Source of the DNA: Roseateles sp. XES5
GTDB lineage: Bacteria; Pseudomonadota; Alphaproteobacteria; Rhizobiales; Rhizobiaceae
NCBI RefSeq assembly: GCF_020535545.1
Contig: NZ_CP084755.1
Coordinates: 1-64,000 of the forward strand
Direction: 5' to 3'
Length of the DNA: 64,000 nt
Both the position numbers and the translations under genes were made by a program. The notes below the pieces were generated by a model. It saw only the letters and a program-made list of their open reading frames with translations. It did no database searches and was not told the DNA's origin. Shown here one piece after another: positions 10,401-21,158 of the stretch (positions within the stretch are counted from its first letter, which is position 1; the number at the start of each line of letters is the position of its first letter).

Positions 10401-10602
10401 GATAGGTGACCTGATCTTCGACGACCTGTGGCGCTTGCCCCGGGTAATCGGTGTAGACGATGACCTGAACATCCGACAGATCGGGTATCGCGTCCAGGGG
10501 AAGTGTCCTGAGGGAGTAGACGCCTGCCGCAACAGCGAGACCCGCACCAACGAAAATCAGCACGAGATTGCGAGCGGACCAGGCGATCAGGTTTGCGATC
10601 AT
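7432..10602 (-). CDS. cusA: CusA/CzcA-family heavy-metal RND efflux pump
   Basis: A 1056-residue inner-membrane proton-driven RND pump of normal family length. It shows the two-fold arrangement of a first helix, a large periplasmic loop and a helix bundle, repeated. The segment MPIRARIDMLSTGIRTP is characteristic of the monovalent Cu/Ag branch, whose periplasmic methionine pathway includes the Met of IDMLSTGI. With CusB and a TolC-like channel it should export Cu(I)/Ag(I) from the periplasm across the outer membrane. It overlaps cusB and the DUF411 gene by 4 bases each. The nearest channel gene is at 32438, in a different transcription unit. Confidence 0.93.
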   Translation of the reverse strand: MIANLIAWSARNLVLIFVGAGLAVAAGVYSLRTLPLDAIPDLSDVQVIVYTDYPGQAPQVVEDQVTYPLTTSMLTVPRSKVVRGFSFFGVSFVYVIFEDGTDPYWARSRVLEYLNAAASRLPGNVAPSLGPDATGVGWVYQYALIAKELSLAELRSLQDWVVKFGLAKADGVSEVASVGGFVKQYSVVIDPIRLRAQGITLKQVTDAIRASNRDVGGRTVELSEFEFMVRGKGYLQGGSDIENIVLATEMGAPLRLRDVARVEIVPDERRGIAELNGEGEVASGIVLQRFGSNALSVIEGVKENLADIKKSLPEGTDIVPVYDRSQLIEAAIETLKVTLIEESIVVALVTIAFLLHVRSALVAIIMLPVGILMAFVAMRALGIGANIMSLGGIAIAIGAMIDAAIVMIENAHKHLERAPPDRKRTEVLIAAASEVGPALFFSLLIITVSFLPIFTLESQEGRLFGPLAFTKTFAMAAAALLSVTLVPALMVVFVRGKIVSEHRNPLNRCLIWVYRPIITGVLRAKVVTILLAVVALAVTIWPARQIGTEFMPSLNEGTLMYMPTTLPGLSVTKAAELMQTQDRIIKSFPEVETVFGKAGRALTATDPAPTEMFETIIALKPKSGWRPGVTIDSLKQEMDAALQFPGVSNAWTMPIRARIDMLSTGIRTPVGVKVFGTDLKEMERIARDIETVLKAVPGTSSAYAERVIGGYYLDIIPDRIALGRYGLTVGDVQEVIGIALGAEVVTSTVEGRERYGVAVRYPRAFRSDPQAIARDVQVDVPTGGSVPLGQVAEVRLSRGATSIRTENGQLAVYVFVDIAGRDLGGYVQEAREAVEKSVEMPPGYSVAWSGQFEYLERAKDRLSIVVPLTLALIFLLLYLNFRALTETLIVMLSLPFALVGGIWLMWWLGFNASVAVAVGFIALAGVAAETGVIMLIYLDHALREKQEACQVQRRALTKADLRDAIMVGAVERVRPKMMTVVAIMAGLIPILWSTGAGSEIMQRIAVPMIGGMVSSTILTLVVIPAVYALVKGWQLPASPVEQIEQSNQNLAEGVLT

Positions 10603-12014
10603 GGCTTGCCTTCCGTGGCTGCGAGAGAGTTGAGAGCCGACGTCAGGTTACTTTCGGCGTCCAAAAGGAAATTTGCTGCCGTGACGACACGGTCTCCGAC
10701 GTCAACCCCTTCCGTAATTTCGACGGTATCATTCCCGCGCGCACCGATTTTCACGTCGCGCGTTTCGAACCGTCCCTCCCCTTTATCTACGAACACCAAC
10801 CGGCGACTTCCGGTATCAACGACCGCAGATCCTGGGATCGCGACGACCGGTGCATCTGCACCGGTTTCCACCTCTACCTCGGCAAACATGTTTGCCAGTA
10901 GCGTGCCCTGAGGGTTCGCAATCTCTATCCGAACTTTTGCTGTTCTGGTCCGTGTTTGCAGGTCCGGGTAGACAAGAGCGACTGTGCTTTGGACGACCTT
11001 GCCCGCGAAGTTCGGGAATCTGACCGAAACGGGTTGACCGACCTTGATGGTAGCAAGGTCAGACTCCGGCACATCGGCAATAACCCAGACCACCGAGTTG
11101 TCGACGATCCGGAATAGAGCATCACCAGCTTCGGCCATCATGCCTGGGAGCGCTGGTCGTTCGAGAATGACGCCATCGGTAGGGGCGTAATACTCTAAGG
11201 AGCGAGGCACGACGCCTTCCTTGGCGATAATGTCGATGGTTCTGTCCTGAAGCCCCAGGTTGCGAAGCTGTTGCCTCACCCCATCGATGCCCTTACCTCC
11301 GATACCTGCTCGGACGGATGCCGCATACTCCGCAGCTGCCCGGGCGATATCGCCGGAGTAGAACGAGAAGAGGTGGTCAGCGGCCTTTATCCGGTCACCG
11401 GTTGTGACGTTCGCAACGTTGTCTATGAATGCATCTGTCCGCATTGAGACGAACTGGACGCGTCGCTCATCGAACTGCACTGTGCCCGGAACCCTCACGC
11501 GACGCGAGATTTTCTGCCGTTCGACCGTGGCTGTTCTGACGCCGGTTTTCTGCAGCTTGCCCAGAGGCACTCGTAGCTCGCCATCTTTAAGCTGCTCGCC
11601 CTCGTAGACCGGAAGGTAATCCATCCCCATGGAGTCCTTCTTTGGAACCGGCGATGTGTCAGCGAGGCCCATGGGATTGCGGTAGTATAGGACCTTGCGC
11701 TCGGTCGCCTCTATCGCATTTTCATTTTCCTGTTGGACCGCGTCGAAGCTGACGTCCTCGCTTTGACGCACCTCAAGAAATGACCGGCCGTCTGGTGTTT
11801 GCCTCGGAACGGCGGAATATTCCGGCAGCCCATCTGGATGCCGGAAATAGATCACTTTGCCCGTTGCCTGTTTTCTTGCAGGCGGAGACCCTACGCTTGA
11901 CGAAACAAAACGTTCGACGTGCTCTCGACCGATGCCGTTGATGCCAGCCGCATAGGTCCCTGCCCCGACGGCGATCAACACGGCCGAAGCGAGAAGAATC
12001 CTGCCGACTCTCAT
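10599..12014 (-). CDS. cusB: CusB-like periplasmic adaptor with two metal-binding repeats
   Basis: A 471-residue membrane-fusion protein that links the CusA pump to an outer-membrane channel. After an N-terminal membrane anchor (ILLASAVLIAVGAGTYAAG) come two heavy-metal-binding repeats, YFRHPDGLPEYS and YYRNPMGLADTSPVPKKDSMGMDY; the second is the canonical form and the first is degraded (Leu-Pro-Glu for the usual Met residues). The barrel-sandwich and beta-barrel domains follow (VPGTVQFDERRV, APTDGVILERPALPG). It sits between the FixH-like gene and cusA, overlapping both by 4 bases as ATGA. Confidence 0.92.
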   Translation of the reverse strand: MRVGRILLASAVLIAVGAGTYAAGINGIGREHVERFVSSSVGSPPARKQATGKVIYFRHPDGLPEYSAVPRQTPDGRSFLEVRQSEDVSFDAVQQENENAIEATERKVLYYRNPMGLADTSPVPKKDSMGMDYLPVYEGEQLKDGELRVPLGKLQKTGVRTATVERQKISRRVRVPGTVQFDERRVQFVSMRTDAFIDNVANVTTGDRIKAADHLFSFYSGDIARAAAEYAASVRAGIGGKGIDGVRQQLRNLGLQDRTIDIIAKEGVVPRSLEYYAPTDGVILERPALPGMMAEAGDALFRIVDNSVVWVIADVPESDLATIKVGQPVSVRFPNFAGKVVQSTVALVYPDLQTRTRTAKVRIEIANPQGTLLANMFAEVEVETGADAPVVAIPGSAVVDTGSRRLVFVDKGEGRFETRDVKIGARGNDTVEITEGVDVGDRVVTAANFLLDAESNLTSALNSLAATEGKP

Positions 12015-12412
12015 GGCTTTGCCTGCAGAACCAGCTCGCCTTGGACCGTCTCTGATTCACCTTGGACCTTTAGGGCCAGTTTAAATCGCCATCCTCCTTC
12101 CATGGAGAGGTTGGCCTTGAAGCGATAGACGCCAGCTTCTTCGGAGGGAAGCGGGTCCAATGTCGTGGTCATGGCCTCCATCCCCTCAGGGGCCATGTCA
12201 AGGCGGGTGGCGAAGATTACGGCATCTGACACGGGTTTGCCGGACCGTTTATCTTTGATGAGAACGGTGACCACCGCCTCAGGACCCTGGGCCACTGACG
12301 TCTCAGCCAGATGGAACTCATAGTTCGCCGAGCCAGCCGAGACGGTGTAAGGAAGAAGCGGCACGAAAAGAACAGCTGTCAGCAGCCGCATAGTTTGTGG
12401 GATGTTTTTCAT
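12011..12412 (-). CDS. FixH/YtkA-like secreted protein
   Basis: A 133-residue protein with a signal peptide (LLTAVLFVPLLPYTVSAG) and a beta-rich domain. VTVLIKDKRSGKPVSDAVIF, the central LDMAPEGMEAM stretch and the final GGWRFKLALKV strand fit the FixH/YtkA-like family. Such proteins accompany copper efflux operons and copper insertion systems; the exact role is unknown, but a periplasmic copper-binding or partner function is plausible from the Met-rich stretch. It overlaps cusB by 4 bases and follows the small Cys-rich gene after 87 bp, in which I see no other gene. Confidence 0.75.
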   Translation of the reverse strand: MKNIPQTMRLLTAVLFVPLLPYTVSAGSANYEFHLAETSVAQGPEAVVTVLIKDKRSGKPVSDAVIFATRLDMAPEGMEAMTTTLDPLPSEEAGVYRFKANLSMEGGWRFKLALKVQGESETVQGELVLQAKP

Positions 12413-12499
12413 TGATATCTCACCGGAGGACGCAGCAAGCGTCGCTCATGCGTTCACATTCAGGCAGATCGCAACCTGCTCATACGGAAGCCTGTGAGA

Positions 12500-12862
12500 T
12501 TACGCCCTTGGCGGGCGAGTGGGTGGTTCAGCGAAGGTTGATAGGAGGTCGTTATCGCTGGGGAGCGAGAACGTCAGGTTCCGCATGGTGACGAGAACCT
12601 TCCAGTCGGCATTGGAGCCGAAATTCACGACGAGACTGGTCGAGCATATCAAAGCCAGCGGGCATGGTTTGCCGCAATCGAACTTCTTGATCGGTTGCTC
12701 GTCTGGGCAGCACGGCATATCCGCGTCGCCATCCATCTCCATCTGCGCGCCAGCATCGGGATTCATCGCGGCCATCGCCATGCCGATAGTGGCCGGGGCG
12801 AACAGCAACCCCAGTACAGCAAACAGCAAAAGGACGCGCCGGAGCGCCGCGATGACAACCAT
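12500..12862 (-). CDS. Small membrane-anchored Cys/Met-rich protein
   Basis: A 120-residue protein. One N-terminal hydrophobic helix (VLLLFAVLGLLFAPATIGM) is followed by a Met/Asp-rich segment and a Cys cluster, CCPDEQPIKKFDCGKPCPLALIC, whose six Cys could bind metal (described here in short form: CC, FDC, PC, IC). The end reads EPPTRPPRA. It heads the minus-strand Cus operon and is divergent from copZ, 152 bp away. I know no named family. It resembles in layout the products at 19259, 28722 and 31707: leader helix, Cys cluster, Pro-Pro-Arg-like end. Confidence 0.65.
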   Translation of the reverse strand: MVVIAALRRVLLLFAVLGLLFAPATIGMAMAAMNPDAGAQMEMDGDADMPCCPDEQPIKKFDCGKPCPLALICSTSLVVNFGSNADWKVLVTMRNLTFSLPSDNDLLSTFAEPPTRPPRA

Positions 12863-12953
12863 ATGCCGACTCTGTCACAGGGAACGTTCGCTGTGAAGTA
12901 GGCTATTACACGAACAGGCGCGACGGACTAACGCGGAAATTTTCCAGCCCCCC

Positions 12954-12984
12954 TTGACCTTCCCATTGTTGGAAGCCCCACATT
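12954..12984 (+). promoter_or_regulatory. CueR-type promoter of copZ
   Basis: TTGACC at 12954 is followed after 19 bp by CACATT. The operator arms CTTCC and GGAAG surround a 7-base centre, as in known CueR sites. The -10 element is weak, which suits an activator-dependent promoter. Confidence 0.8.
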
Positions 12985-13013
12985 CGGTCAGTCAAAGCAA
13001 TTGGAGACCTCCC

Positions 13014-13214
13014 ATGATTAAGTTCGATGTTCCCGATATGACGTGCGGCCACTGTGTGGGCTCAGTCGACAAGGCGATAAAGGCAGTCGATCCCGACGCC
13101 ATCGCCAAAATCGATCTTGGCACCAGGACAGTGACGATAGAAACCAGTGTTGCGACGGAGGTGATCAGCGCATCGATCACTGACGCGGGTTACACGCCGT
13201 CACTCTCGAAGTGA
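13014..13214 (+). CDS. copZ: CopZ-type copper chaperone
   Basis: A 66-residue single heavy-metal-associated domain. The copper site DMTCGHC is at residues 7-13 (metal-binding Cys10 and Cys13), and the ferredoxin-like fold ends with ITDAGYTPSLSK. It carries cytosolic Cu(I), probably to the P-type ATPases encoded downstream. The ATG at 13014 has GGAG about 9 bases upstream; a frame opening at 12954 would start inside the promoter and is not used. A CueR-type promoter lies directly before it and a hairpin terminator directly after it, so it is probably monocistronic. Confidence 0.92.
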   Translation: MIKFDVPDMTCGHCVGSVDKAIKAVDPDAIAKIDLGTRTVTIETSVATEVISASITDAGYTPSLSK

Positions 13215-13221
13215 TCGATTG

Positions 13222-13257
13222 GACGAGCTGCGCCAACCCCGCAGCTCGTCTTCATTC
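13222..13257 (+). terminator. Hairpin terminator after copZ
   Basis: GACGAGCTGCG (13222-13232) pairs perfectly with CGCAGCTCGTC (13240-13250) around a 7-base loop, followed by a short T-containing stretch (TTCATTCT). It starts 8 bases after the copZ stop. Confidence 0.75.
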
Positions 13258-13756
13258 TGGCGCGAGGGCGTTGCCACGACCGGCGGTAAGAAAAAATTTC
13301 GGCAAGGTGGCCAGTTGATTCCGCCCCATCGTCCGCGTCCAAAACGCCGGGCCCGGCCGAACATTGTCCGCAAGGCAAATCGGTGTCTGGCGGTGCTAGG
13401 ATTCATCGCAGCGTGTATGATCGCTACGTTGGTCGGTATGCATGCACTCGCTACTTTGTAATTGCTGCCTCGGTGCTCCTTTACAGTAGCCCTGATTTAC
13501 AAGCTGAGTTCTGCTCTGGTGGTCAGATGCTCGGTAAAGCAGACCGGCGAGTAGTTTCAGCCCTTCAATCCGCTCTCAATTTCTGCGCCGATAGGCACAA
13601 AAAGCCACATATGTCGCCTCGCTAAAATTTAATGAAAAATTTAGCTTAATACTGTGGAAAAATTACCGCTCCTTCCGATAGGGAAAATACAAGCTAAGGT
13701 TTCGCTACACACCCATGAAGGCGCTGTCTTGCCGTGCAGCGTTGAGGATGAACACG
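13258..13756. other. Intergenic stretch without a convincing gene
   Basis: About 500 bases between the copZ terminator and the acyltransferase. Short frames exist (for example to 13461, ending in a hydrophobic stretch), but the longest begins inside the terminator hairpin and none has a ribosome site. Bases 13600-13660 are markedly AT-rich and may hold the promoter of the acyltransferase gene. Confidence 0.5.
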
Positions 13757-15007
13757 ATGACCTCTGCTTCAGGAGCGGACTCCGCTCAATCCATTCCTAC
13801 GCAATTCTCTCCGGGCGATACGATAGTGGGCATGCGCTCACGAGCAATCGGGCCGGACCTCCTGCGGGCGGCCGCAATACTTCTCGTAATGCTGGTGCAC
13901 CTTCCTGTGGAGGCGACACCGTCGGTTCTCCTTGGTGTCCGAACCTATGGGTGGTTGGGTGTTGACGTCTTCTTCGTGTTGAGCGGATTCCTGATAGGAA
14001 GCCAGCTGTTCAAGGAGATATCGCGAACGGGCCGTTTGGACATCAAGTCGTTTTACATTCGTCGCGCATTCCGCATCTTCCCAGCTTTCTTTACTGTCCT
14101 GGGCCTATACGCACTTTTTCCCCCTCTGCGCGACGCCCCGACAATGCAACCGCTTTGGAGCTTCGCCACATTCATGGTGAACTTCAACTTTGATCCACGT
14201 ATCGGGAGAGCCTTTTCCCAGGCATGGTCGCTTTGTGTGGAGGAGCATTTCTATCTCATTCTGCCGATCCTTGTTCTGTTGTTGTATCGTCGGATCAACA
14301 CAAAACGCGCCTTGGTGGTTGCGGCCGCAGCGATTTTCGCAAGCATGATACTCCGGTACACACTTTGGGAAACACAGGTCGCTGTGCTCGTGGAAACCGG
14401 AAACTTCAGAGATGCTTTCTCTGTCTATCTAAGAGATGTGTATTATCCCACATATACACGTCTTGATGGCCTTCTGTTCGGCGTTACCCTTGCCGGTCTT
14501 CGACACTTTTATCCCGATGCCTACCGGCGCTACGCGCCACCGAAGGTGGCATTGCCTTTAGGCGTCGCTTTTGTCGCGATTGCCTTGATCCTGTTCTCAC
14601 TACGCGGCCCTCTCGAAGGCGCGAACCTGTTCCTCGTATTCCAAGCGCAGCTGGGTGCAGTCGTCGGATTTCCGCTTGTCTCCCTGGGCATCGCCCTCAT
14701 TCTAGGCGCTATGCTCGATCTGGACCACGTCATAACGAGATGGCCAGTTCCAGGCGCGGCTTCCATAGCAACGTTAGCGTACAGCCTCTATCTCTCGCAC
14801 AAGTCAGTTTACCACGTAGACCGCCTCCTTTTTGGAGAGGAGAACCTGCAAGGAAGTTTGGGCTTCCTCATCTATCTTGCGACGAGCTTCGCTGTCGCAG
14901 CAGCGCTTTGGTATTGTGTGGAGAGAACGTTCCTTCTCATCCGGGATCGCGTCATGCGACCGGGCTCTACGGACAGGAGCCAACTTTCGAAGCCGCAGTT
15001 ATCTTAA
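13757..15007 (+). CDS. Acyltransferase-3 family membrane protein
   Basis: A 416-residue integral membrane acyltransferase of the OafA/Acyltransferase-3 type. GPDLLRAAAILLVMLVHL gives the Arg and His of the first helix, GVDVFFVLSGFLIG is the conserved second-helix signature, and SLCVEEHFYLILP carries the invariant Glu-His after the third conserved region. About ten hydrophobic helices follow. These enzymes transfer acyl groups from acyl-CoA to sugars, lipids or polysaccharides; the acceptor is unknown. ATG at 13757 has TTGAGG 9 bases upstream; 13748 and 13832 are alternatives. It looks unrelated to metals and may be a passenger within the copper island. Confidence 0.85.
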   Translation: MTSASGADSAQSIPTQFSPGDTIVGMRSRAIGPDLLRAAAILLVMLVHLPVEATPSVLLGVRTYGWLGVDVFFVLSGFLIGSQLFKEISRTGRLDIKSFYIRRAFRIFPAFFTVLGLYALFPPLRDAPTMQPLWSFATFMVNFNFDPRIGRAFSQAWSLCVEEHFYLILPILVLLLYRRINTKRALVVAAAAIFASMILRYTLWETQVAVLVETGNFRDAFSVYLRDVYYPTYTRLDGLLFGVTLAGLRHFYPDAYRRYAPPKVALPLGVAFVAIALILFSLRGPLEGANLFLVFQAQLGAVVGFPLVSLGIALILGAMLDLDHVITRWPVPGAASIATLAYSLYLSHKSVYHVDRLLFGEENLQGSLGFLIYLATSFAVAAALWYCVERTFLLIRDRVMRPGSTDRSQLSKPQLS

Positions 15008-15232
15008 CGGCACTGCGAGTGCCATCCCTCTCGTCAGCACGAAACCAACCTCGAGCTAGTGACGGAACGTTCAGTTCACCACGAGACGCCTAGTCGAGCC
15101 GACAAATGATCGCCGGACATTGCGAGAACAGTATGTCGATCACGTCCAAGGAAGTTGGTTGATCCAGAACCGGTCCAAACGGGTCGGGAGCGGCCCCATT
15201 TTCCCAAGGGACCGATTTCCCCAAAGAAACGC

Positions 15233-15263
15233 TTGACCTTACCATCTTTGGAAGCCTTACCTA
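15233..15263 (+). promoter_or_regulatory. CueR-type promoter of copA-cueR
   Basis: TTGACC at 15233 and TACCTA at 15258 are 19 bp apart. The operator arms are CTTAC and GGAAG, one base from the symmetrical form. The site lies inside a longer open frame that reaches 15155, showing that the copA start must be downstream at 15293. The 225 bases before it (15008-15232) hold nothing I can support. Confidence 0.78.
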
Positions 15264-15292
15264 TCTATGCAGTTAGGAAAAGGATTCCTTCG

Positions 15293-17770
<2,478 letters not shown>

Positions 17771-17816
17771 TTATAGGCTGTCCTATGGGCAGCCCTACTC
17801 AATAGGGAGACAAGAA

Positions 17817-18257
17817 ATGAACATCGGAGAAGCGTCCAAGGCGAGCGGCGTCTCGTCCAAAATGATCCGCTACTACGAACAGATCAAACTCATCGCGCCT
17901 GCCCACCGCACGGAATCGAGCTATCGAACCTACAGCGAGAACGACATCCACACACTGAAGTTCATCCGCAGGTCCCGGGACCTGGGGTTCTCAGTTGAGC
18001 AGATGAAGACCCTCCTCACCCTCTGGCGCGATAAATCCCGCAGTAGCGCGGATGTCAAAGCCATCGCGCTTGAACATGTTGCCGAGCTTGAGAGGAAGGC
18101 TGCGGCTATCCAGGCGATGTCCAGAACACTCAAGCACCTGGCGCACAATTGCCATGGTGACGAGCGGCCCGACTGTCCGATCATCGACGAAATCGCCAAA
18201 GCCCCCGACAACGATCTTCCAGGAATCGACGCCAAGTTCGGTGTTCACGCGATTTGA
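17817..18257 (+). CDS. cueR: CueR copper-responsive MerR-family regulator
   Basis: A 146-residue MerR-family protein. The winged helix-turn-helix starts NIGEASKASGVSSKMIRYYE, a long dimerisation helix follows, and the metal-binding loop reads CHGDERPDCPII, the two-Cys pattern of Cu(I) sensors. It should activate the four promoters in this window that have TTGACCTTCC-like operators with 19-bp spacing, including the one in front of its own operon. The start has AGGGAG 8 bases upstream. It converges with the cytochrome c' gene. Confidence 0.93.
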   Translation: MNIGEASKASGVSSKMIRYYEQIKLIAPAHRTESSYRTYSENDIHTLKFIRRSRDLGFSVEQMKTLLTLWRDKSRSSADVKAIALEHVAELERKAAAIQAMSRTLKHLAHNCHGDERPDCPIIDEIAKAPDNDLPGIDAKFGVHAI

Positions 18258-18303
18258 CGACCGGCATCCGAATGAAGGTTGTCGGCTCCTCAAAGGAGTC
18301 GCG

Positions 18304-18867
18304 CTACTTCGCGCGGAATTTCGAGTGGCACGACGTGCAGGTCTGCAACATCATATGGAATGCATGTTCCGCCGACATCGCGGATGCATCGATCTTTTTC
18401 CGGGAACCTAGAATGCCACCTTCCATAAGCTCCCCCTCGTTCATCCGCATATCGTCCGTCATGGCATTCGGGTGTTCGTCAGCAGCCTTGGCCAATACCT
18501 CTGCATAGGCCTTGAGATCGGCAGCCAGTTTTTCAAATCGATCATAATCGGTCGTAAGTGCCTCGGTTACTTTCGACCCTTCTGCGGCTCCGATCACGCC
18601 GAAATGATCGGTCAATCGCTGACCCGCCCGCTCGCTAACCGTGCTCGCCGCTTCTCCGAAGGTAGCCGACGAATACGTATCGGGTGCCTTGAACATCGCG
18701 GCAATGGTTTTCGCCGCCACCGCAATTTCCTTCATGTCCCGCTGGCGATTGACGACAACGCTGCCCACGTTGGCCGCGGCTTCAGCAAGCGTGACGCAGA
18801 GCACAAGCACAGCGACAGTCCCCAGACATCGCGACATGTGGCTCACTTTCGGGATGTGTTTTGCCAT
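18304..18867 (-). CDS. Cytochrome c' (class II c-type cytochrome)
   Basis: A 187-residue secreted protein. The leader is LGTVAVLVLCVTLAEAAA; the mature part is a predicted four-helix bundle and the single haem site CTSCH lies at residues 177-181, followed by SKFRAK. A haem motif so close to the C-terminus is the hallmark of class II cytochromes c. These bind NO or transfer electrons in the periplasm; a role in copper stress is inferred only from position. ATG at 18867 has AGAGG six bases upstream. Confidence 0.85.
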   Translation of the reverse strand: MAKHIPKVSHMSRCLGTVAVLVLCVTLAEAAANVGSVVVNRQRDMKEIAVAAKTIAAMFKAPDTYSSATFGEAASTVSERAGQRLTDHFGVIGAAEGSKVTEALTTDYDRFEKLAADLKAYAEVLAKAADEHPNAMTDDMRMNEGELMEGGILGSRKKIDASAMSAEHAFHMMLQTCTSCHSKFRAK

Positions 18868-19140
18868 TTAAGCCTCTGCGCCAACGCTCAGGTATGTCGT
18901 GGATTGAATAAACCGGTGCGATAGCGGTTGCCATTCCGTTGAAAAAACGCTGGACTTGCTACCTCATCATCGCTGGGGAAACCTTGTCCAAGAGTTCACG
19001 TCCATTGCTAGCTGGCAGAGGCTTATGACCGAACTGCGTCATAGATGCAGGATCGCCCCAATTATAACCGAACAGTGGTAAATCACCTCGGAGTGCCCTG
19101 CGGCCAGACGGGGATGAAAGCGCAATATTCAAAAAACCTC
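18868..19140. other. Intergenic stretch upstream of the second copper-oxidase operon
   Basis: No convincing gene. A minus-strand frame at 18959-19204 runs straight through the CueR-type promoter and has no ribosome site, so I discount it. The region probably holds the promoter of the cytochrome gene near 18900. Confidence 0.5.
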
Positions 19141-19171
19141 TTGACCTTCCCACTGTTGGAAGGCGCAGGAT
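19141..19171 (+). promoter_or_regulatory. CueR-type promoter of the oxidase/ATPase operon
   Basis: TTGACC at 19141 and CAGGAT at 19166 are separated by 19 bp. CTTCC and GGAAG form perfect operator arms around a 7-base centre. This is the most symmetrical of the four copper operators here. Confidence 0.82.
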
Positions 19172-19258
19172 GACCGTACGAGCGGCTGTGTTGACAGAGA
19201 TCAATGTCAGCAGGGCTTGAACGAGTAACGTTCAATGTGGGCGAAGGCGAGTTGAGCA

Positions 19259-19609
19259 ATGAGCTGGTGTGACAAGAGATCGGGCTTCTGGAGGGTTGTG
19301 GTAGCGCTAATCGCCGCCGCAATCTTCTCAAGCGCGCCTGTTTCGCACGCCGTCGCCCACACATGTTATAGCGCACAAAGTTCAGCCGTCGTGCATGAGC
19401 AGGATCACCACCGTGCGGCGAAGTCAAATGATGCGCTCAATGACAAGACTTGCTGCAGCTCCCCTTGCCCGGTCTGCCTTACGACGATTGCCGATTCAAT
19501 CCCAGAGATAAGAGCGCCGTTTTCCGCTCGCCCACAAATACATTGGCTGGTGCGCCTTTCAGGGCATGTCCCCTCACCTGGGTTTGAACCCCCTCGATCT
19601 GTTGCCTGA
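19259..19609 (+). CDS. Small secreted Cys-rich protein (DUF2946-like layout)
   Basis: A 116-residue protein with a signal segment (VVVALIAAAIFSSAPVSHA), a His/Cys-rich middle (HEQDHHRAA, then TCCSSPCPVCL) and an end reading GFEPPRSVA. The layout resembles DUF2946-type small proteins of copper loci; the function is not known. It is the first gene after a CueR-type promoter, and its 3' end overlaps the long open frame upstream of the oxidase start. Periplasmic or membrane-anchored metal binding is an inference from the Cys and His clusters. Confidence 0.65.
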   Translation: MSWCDKRSGFWRVVVALIAAAIFSSAPVSHAVAHTCYSAQSSAVVHEQDHHRAAKSNDALNDKTCCSSPCPVCLTTIADSIPEIRAPFSARPQIHWLVRLSGHVPSPGFEPPRSVA

Positions 19610-19682
19610 CGACCTCGTGCCCACGCGCGGCACAATCATCAACAACATGGTCGGCATGCCGACCGAGATCGAGAGAGACACC

Positions 19683-21146
19683 ATGCATCGTCGACATTTT
19701 TTGAAAACGCTGGCCATCGGCGCAGCGGCAATTTCTCCACTGGGTGCCGCCGTCGCCCGAGCCAGCGCACCCGTGACCGACTTGATTATCGGAAAACGTG
19801 TGCTTGAAGTGAACGGTAAGCCTGCATCCGTGTTCGGGCTCACGAACCGCAACGGCGGAGCAGGACTCGTCCTGGACGCGGAAACACAGTTCAATGTCCG
19901 CCTCCTCAATGAAACAGCAGAGGAAACCTTGATCCACTGGCATGGGCTAACGCCTCCATGGAGTATGGATGGAGTTCCTGACAATCCTGCGGCGCTTTTG
20001 AACGCGAAAGAAACCAGACTGTACGATTTCCCCGTTGGCAACGGCGGCACCCACTGGATGCATGCCCACACCCTTCAGGAACAGAGCCTTTTGGCGGCAC
20101 CTTTGATTGTACGTACCGCCGGAGATCGGGCAACTGACGAACAGGAAGTGGTGGTCCTCCTCCATGATTTTTCGTTCAGATCGCCCGAAGAGTTGCTGGC
20201 GGGCCTCCAGTCTGAAGGGTCTGCGCAGGGGATGTTGATGGACCATGGCGACATGTCGACCATCCTGACGAACAAGCATGCCGGTCACCAGATGCCGATG
20301 GATGGTGATGCAGCCACGGCGATGCCGACGATGGACATGCAGACCATGGACCTCAACGACATCGAATACGACGCCTATCTCGCCAACGACCGGACCCTTG
20401 ATGATCCCGAGGTTGTTCAGGTGGAGAAGGGTGGCCGAGTCCGATTGCGCATCATCAATGGTGCCACAGCGACGGCCTTCACCATCGACACAGGCTCCGT
20501 CGACGGTGAGCTGATTGCAGTCGACGGAATAGATATCGTCCCAATCGTCGGACGTCGCTTCCCTGTTTCCATGGGCCAGCGCGTCGATATCAGAGTGAAA
20601 CTGCCCGCCGGACCGGGCACTTTTCCCATTTTGGCCCTGCGCGAAGGAGCCAAGGAACGAACAGGCATCGTCCTTGCCACCGCCGACGCCCAAGTGGACA
20701 AAATCGATGCCCTGGGCACGGAAAAGGGTCCCGTCCTCGACCTCGCACTGGAGCAGCAGTTCCTGAGCCTGACGCCGCTGGCGGTCCGTCCTCCTGATCG
20801 TCAATACACTTTGATGCTCACTGGCGACATGGCGAAGTACACTTGGCGTATCGGAGAGACGGAGCCGCTGAGTGTCGCCAAGGGGCAGCGAGTACAGATA
20901 TCGATGCACAACATGTCGATGATGGCTCACCCTATGCACCTGCATGGTCACCATTTCCAGGTCGTCGAGATCAACGGAAAGAAACTGACAGGCGCGGTGC
21001 GCGACACTGTGGTCCTTCCGCCCATGACCCAGGTTACCATCGCCTTCGATGCGATAAACCAGGGTCGCTGGCCGCTGCATTGCCACCACCTCTACCATAT
21101 GGCGACGGGTATGATGTCGTTCATCACCTATGACGGCGCAATTTAA
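19683..21146 (+). CDS. Tat-exported multicopper oxidase (CueO/CopA-like)
   Basis: A 487-residue multicopper oxidase. The Tat signal is HRRHFLKTLAIGAAA. Copper motifs are HWHG at residue 85, HWMHAHT at 124, HPMHLHGHHF at 416 and HCHHLYH at 466. A Met-rich insertion near residues 199-225 (HQMPMDG, MPTMDMQTMD) is typical of cuprous oxidases that bind substrate copper. It should oxidise Cu(I) in the periplasm. ATG at 19683 is chosen for the Tat signal; a longer frame opens at 19566 within the preceding gene. It lies 12 bp upstream of the P-type ATPase gene. Confidence 0.92.
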   Translation: MHRRHFLKTLAIGAAAISPLGAAVARASAPVTDLIIGKRVLEVNGKPASVFGLTNRNGGAGLVLDAETQFNVRLLNETAEETLIHWHGLTPPWSMDGVPDNPAALLNAKETRLYDFPVGNGGTHWMHAHTLQEQSLLAAPLIVRTAGDRATDEQEVVVLLHDFSFRSPEELLAGLQSEGSAQGMLMDHGDMSTILTNKHAGHQMPMDGDAATAMPTMDMQTMDLNDIEYDAYLANDRTLDDPEVVQVEKGGRVRLRIINGATATAFTIDTGSVDGELIAVDGIDIVPIVGRRFPVSMGQRVDIRVKLPAGPGTFPILALREGAKERTGIVLATADAQVDKIDALGTEKGPVLDLALEQQFLSLTPLAVRPPDRQYTLMLTGDMAKYTWRIGETEPLSVAKGQRVQISMHNMSMMAHPMHLHGHHFQVVEINGKKLTGAVRDTVVLPPMTQVTIAFDAINQGRWPLHCHHLYHMATGMMSFITYDGAI

Positions 21147-21158
21147 CGGGAGGCTGAC

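Noticed and set aside
13219..13461. 80-residue frame after copZ with a hydrophobic end
   Set aside because: It begins with TTG inside the copZ terminator hairpin and has no ribosome site.
15155..15292. Upstream extension of CopA
   Set aside because: The extension contains the CueR-type promoter; ATG 15293 with a purine-rich ribosome site is the sensible start.
18959..19204. Minus-strand frame upstream of the second oxidase operon
   Set aside because: It runs through a well-formed CueR promoter and has no recognisable content.
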